DNA from: JBBSHE01 sp038253325
Lineage (GTDB): Bacteria > Actinomycetota > Actinomycetes > Propionibacteriales > Nocardioidaceae
Assembly: GCA_038253325.1 (NCBI GenBank)
Contig: JBBSHE010000058.1
Location: forward strand, 1 to 14,956
Direction: 5' to 3'
Length of the DNA stretch: 14,956 nt
Shown here: positions 13,258 through 14,956 of the stretch, in pieces
Layout: every line of letters begins with the position of its first letter
Numbering within the stretch: the stretch's first letter is position 1
The notes under the pieces: generated by a model
Told to the model about the DNA's origin: nothing
The model's input: only the letters and a program-made list of their open reading frames with translations
The model's database searches: none
Program-made: the position numbers and the translations under genes

Positions 13258-14224
13258 TTAGGAACGCAGCGCGTGTGTCACAAGGTGGTCGACGACGTAG
13301 GCGGCGTCGTCACCGATGCCGAGGAATGTCCCGGACTTGAAGGTGTGCATCCAGTGAAGTCCGAGGAAATACAGGCCGGGGACCTGGCCGACGCCACGCT
13401 GCTGGAGCGGCTGTCCGGCGCCGTCCAGGCATGGTGCATGGACCCAGTCGTAGTCGAAGGAGTAGCCGGTCGACCAGATGACGCTGGTGATTCCTGCCTT
13501 CCGGATGGACAGTGTCGACGGGTGCAGGCGGGGACGAACACCGGGTGTGGTCCGCCCGAGTGCGGTCCATCAGCCCGATCTCGACGAGCCACGTAAAGAC
13601 ATCGCGATCCAGGAAGCGCCGCGGTACCCGACGATGTCGGCTCACACACAGGTACGTCGTGCGGCCAGCGGCGAGGAGGTCCTCGGCGATCTGGGCACCG
13701 GACGCTCCGCTCCCGACGATCAGTACAGCGCCCTCGGGGAGAAGATCCGGTCTGCGGTAGTCGGCAGAGTGGACCTGGTACACAGTCTCGGGAAGGTCCG
13801 CCGAGGCCGCCGGCACCCGGGCACGCTGGAACGGCCCGGTTGCCAGCACCACGGCACGGCAGCGAATCACGCCCTCGTCGGTCATCACGAGCCACCCCGC
13901 TGAGCGCTGCTTGAGCGACACCACCGGTGTGTGCTCTCGGACCGGCGCACGGACACCCGTGGCGTACCGCTCCACCCACTGCATCACCTCGCGGTAGTGG
14001 GCGTACCCGTCGGGCTCCTGCCCGTCGTACGGCATCCCCGGCAACCCGAGCACGGTGTTGGGGAACTGGAACCGCAGCGAATCCCACCGCTCGGTACGCC
14101 ACCCCTCCGCCACCCGGGCGCGCTCGAGAACGACGTGGTCGACGCCGCGCTCGGTGAGCGCGCGGCTGGCGACAAGGCCTGCCTGCCCGCCACCCACGAC
14201 GACGACGTCATGGAACTCAGCCAT
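13258..14224 (-). pseudogene. Flavin-dependent monooxygenase (CzcO/FMO-like), internal deletion and frameshift
   Basis: The N-terminal frame, from the ATG at 14224, has the FAD Rossmann motif VVVVGGGQAGLVASRAL, then WRTERWDSLRFQFPN, the ATGPFQ segment, the FMO-like VYQVHSADYR and the NADPH Rossmann motif VLIVGSGASGAQIAEDL, as far as FTWLVEIGLMDRTRAD. Near 13540-13560 it leaves frame. The C-terminus then continues in another frame as KAGITSVIWSTGYSFDYDWVHAP, PGLYFLGLHWMHTFKSGTFLGIGDDAAY and ends at TAA, 13258-13260. Family members are usually about 400-430 residues and have around 100 residues between these two parts; here only about 20 remain. So an internal deletion of very roughly 300 bp accompanies the frameshift. 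An ancestral flavoprotein oxygenase, now almost surely inactive. Confidence 0.85.
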
Positions 14225-14684
14225 CACACCACTATTGGCGACGAACGCTCACCTGTCACGAGCTGCCTGGCCACCCATCGCCTCCTGGCGGCCCGCTCGG
14301 CAGGTGCGCCCAGCTGCAACGCGACCCGGGGATTTTCAGCTTCAAGAGCCAGAATGCGTCAGCACGCCGCCTGTCCGCACATTCGCACTCGCGTCATGAA
14401 TGAACCGGCGCCACGACAGGCTTGGGAAGATGTTGCCGGCGTCTGATCGGAGGCGCGTCTATCCGCCGCCAAAGATCGCAACCCTCAAGTGCTGCGTCGC
14501 AAGGAGCGGCCTACGGGGCAGCAGCCACCACCGTCGAGACGAATGCTCGGTCGTGCCGTAGGGGGTTCCCGTTGTGGCACGGTCGTGCGTCACACGAGCG
14601 GTTTCGCGTCCGACGGGAGTTTGTCGAACATGGCGCTCGGTAGGTCGCACGGCGCGGGCGGCGGGGCACTGGTTGGGTTGGGCG
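14225..14684. other. 460-bp region without a recognisable gene
   Basis: Short open frames exist on both strands but none has protein-like composition or a ribosome site. A weak inverted repeat, cgtgcc (14552-14557) and ggcacg (14576-14581), lies inside, flanked by direct copies of cggtcgtgc. I see no clear promoter for the monooxygenase remnant. It may be eroded coding sequence belonging to the decayed segment at 12063-14224. Confidence 0.5.
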
Positions 14685-14956
14685 TTATCCCCGCATGAGC
14701 GCAGCCAGCTGCGGCGGCGAGATCGGTCGGACGAGAGGGTCTGCATGGCGATGCACGATCACCCAGCCGGATGCGGTTCGTCGGTAGATCTGGGTGACGC
14801 GCGCCGACAAATCCTGTGGGCGTCCCGCCGAGTGGTGGGGATTGAGAGTTGCCGGCGCGGCTTCGTAGATGTGGGAGCCATCGGCGAGATCTTCGGTGTG
14901 TACCGCCAAGCACTCACCGAAGGAGACCAAGCCGATGGCTTTGCCCCTCTGCCGTA
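14685..14956 (-). CDS. SnoaL/DUF4440-like (NTF2-fold) protein, C-terminal part
   Basis: The frame is open from the stop at 14685-14687 to the end of the window, so the gene starts outside. The visible 90 residues end with SARVTQIYRRTASGWVIVHRHADPLVRP, matching the final two strands of NTF2-like SnoaL/DUF4440 domains (R-V-T-x-v-y-R-r-x-x-G-W-x-i-v-H-x-H-x-S/D). Earlier GECLAVHTEDLADGSHIYE fits the preceding strand region. Such cone-shaped domains serve as small isomerases, hydrolases or binding proteins; no specific role can be assigned. A TTG at 14930 could be read as a start, but it would cut the domain in half. Confidence 0.65.
   Translation of the reverse strand, partial: RQRGKAIGLVSFGECLAVHTEDLADGSHIYEAAPATLNPHHSAGRPQDLSARVTQIYRRTASGWVIVHRHADPLVRPISPPQLAALMRG

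Noticed and set aside
14459..14746. Minus-strand 95-residue open frame
   Set aside because: It overlaps the DUF4440-like frame, has no family motif and no ribosome site.

Overview
The window is a GC-rich stretch of actinobacterial chromosome. Support for Actinomycetota comes from strong GC bias at third codon positions, frequent GTG starts, three start codons placed 6-7 bases after a TANNNT -10 box (the leaderless arrangement common in this phylum), a menaquinone-type MenB, and DUF1003, DUF1304 and TetR proteins of actinobacterial flavour. The genus cannot be fixed from the sequence alone; a member of Propionibacteriales is only a guess.

Layout. 1-663 (minus): start of an amino-acid permease gene, preceded by a HIT-like protein gene whose 3' end carries three perfect 25-bp tandem repeats. 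888-1859 (plus): two small membrane proteins, DUF1003 and DUF1304. 1871-1924: a 54-bp palindromic element; a second copy lies at 10914-10967. 2006-4622 (plus): a glutathionyl-hydroquinone-reductase-like protein, then an ArnT/PMT-type membrane glycosyltransferase. 4718-8799 (plus): a PatB/MalY-type PLP enzyme, then a TetR regulator, an unusual purine nucleoside phosphorylase homologue and an NCS1 nucleobase permease, the last three probably one salvage operon under the TetR protein. 8800-9184: non-coding, with a strong nested hairpin. 9185-10909 (plus): a VOC/glyoxalase-like protein and an EntS-like MFS exporter. 11046-12035 (plus): MenB of menaquinone synthesis, with a Gly/Ala/Ser insertion built from three 21-bp repeats. 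12063-14224 (minus): a decayed segment, holding a tyrosine recombinase broken by two apparent frameshifts and a flavin monooxygenase with a frameshift and a large internal deletion. 14685-14956 (minus): the C-terminal part of a SnoaL/DUF4440-like protein running off the window.

How it fits together. Most genes are housekeeping or small accessory metabolic functions. The most interesting functional unit is TetR + PNP-like + NCS1 permease, with a neighbouring C-S lyase-type enzyme: it looks like uptake and phosphorolysis of a purine-like nucleoside or base, but the PNP homologue lacks the usual base-binding Asn, so its substrate may be non-standard. The most interesting non-coding signals are the two copies of the 54-bp palindrome, the 8972-9034 hairpin, and two places where short tandem duplications have remodelled proteins (HIT tail, MenB loop). 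I found no CRISPR array, rRNA, complete tRNA, insertion sequence or clear defence system.
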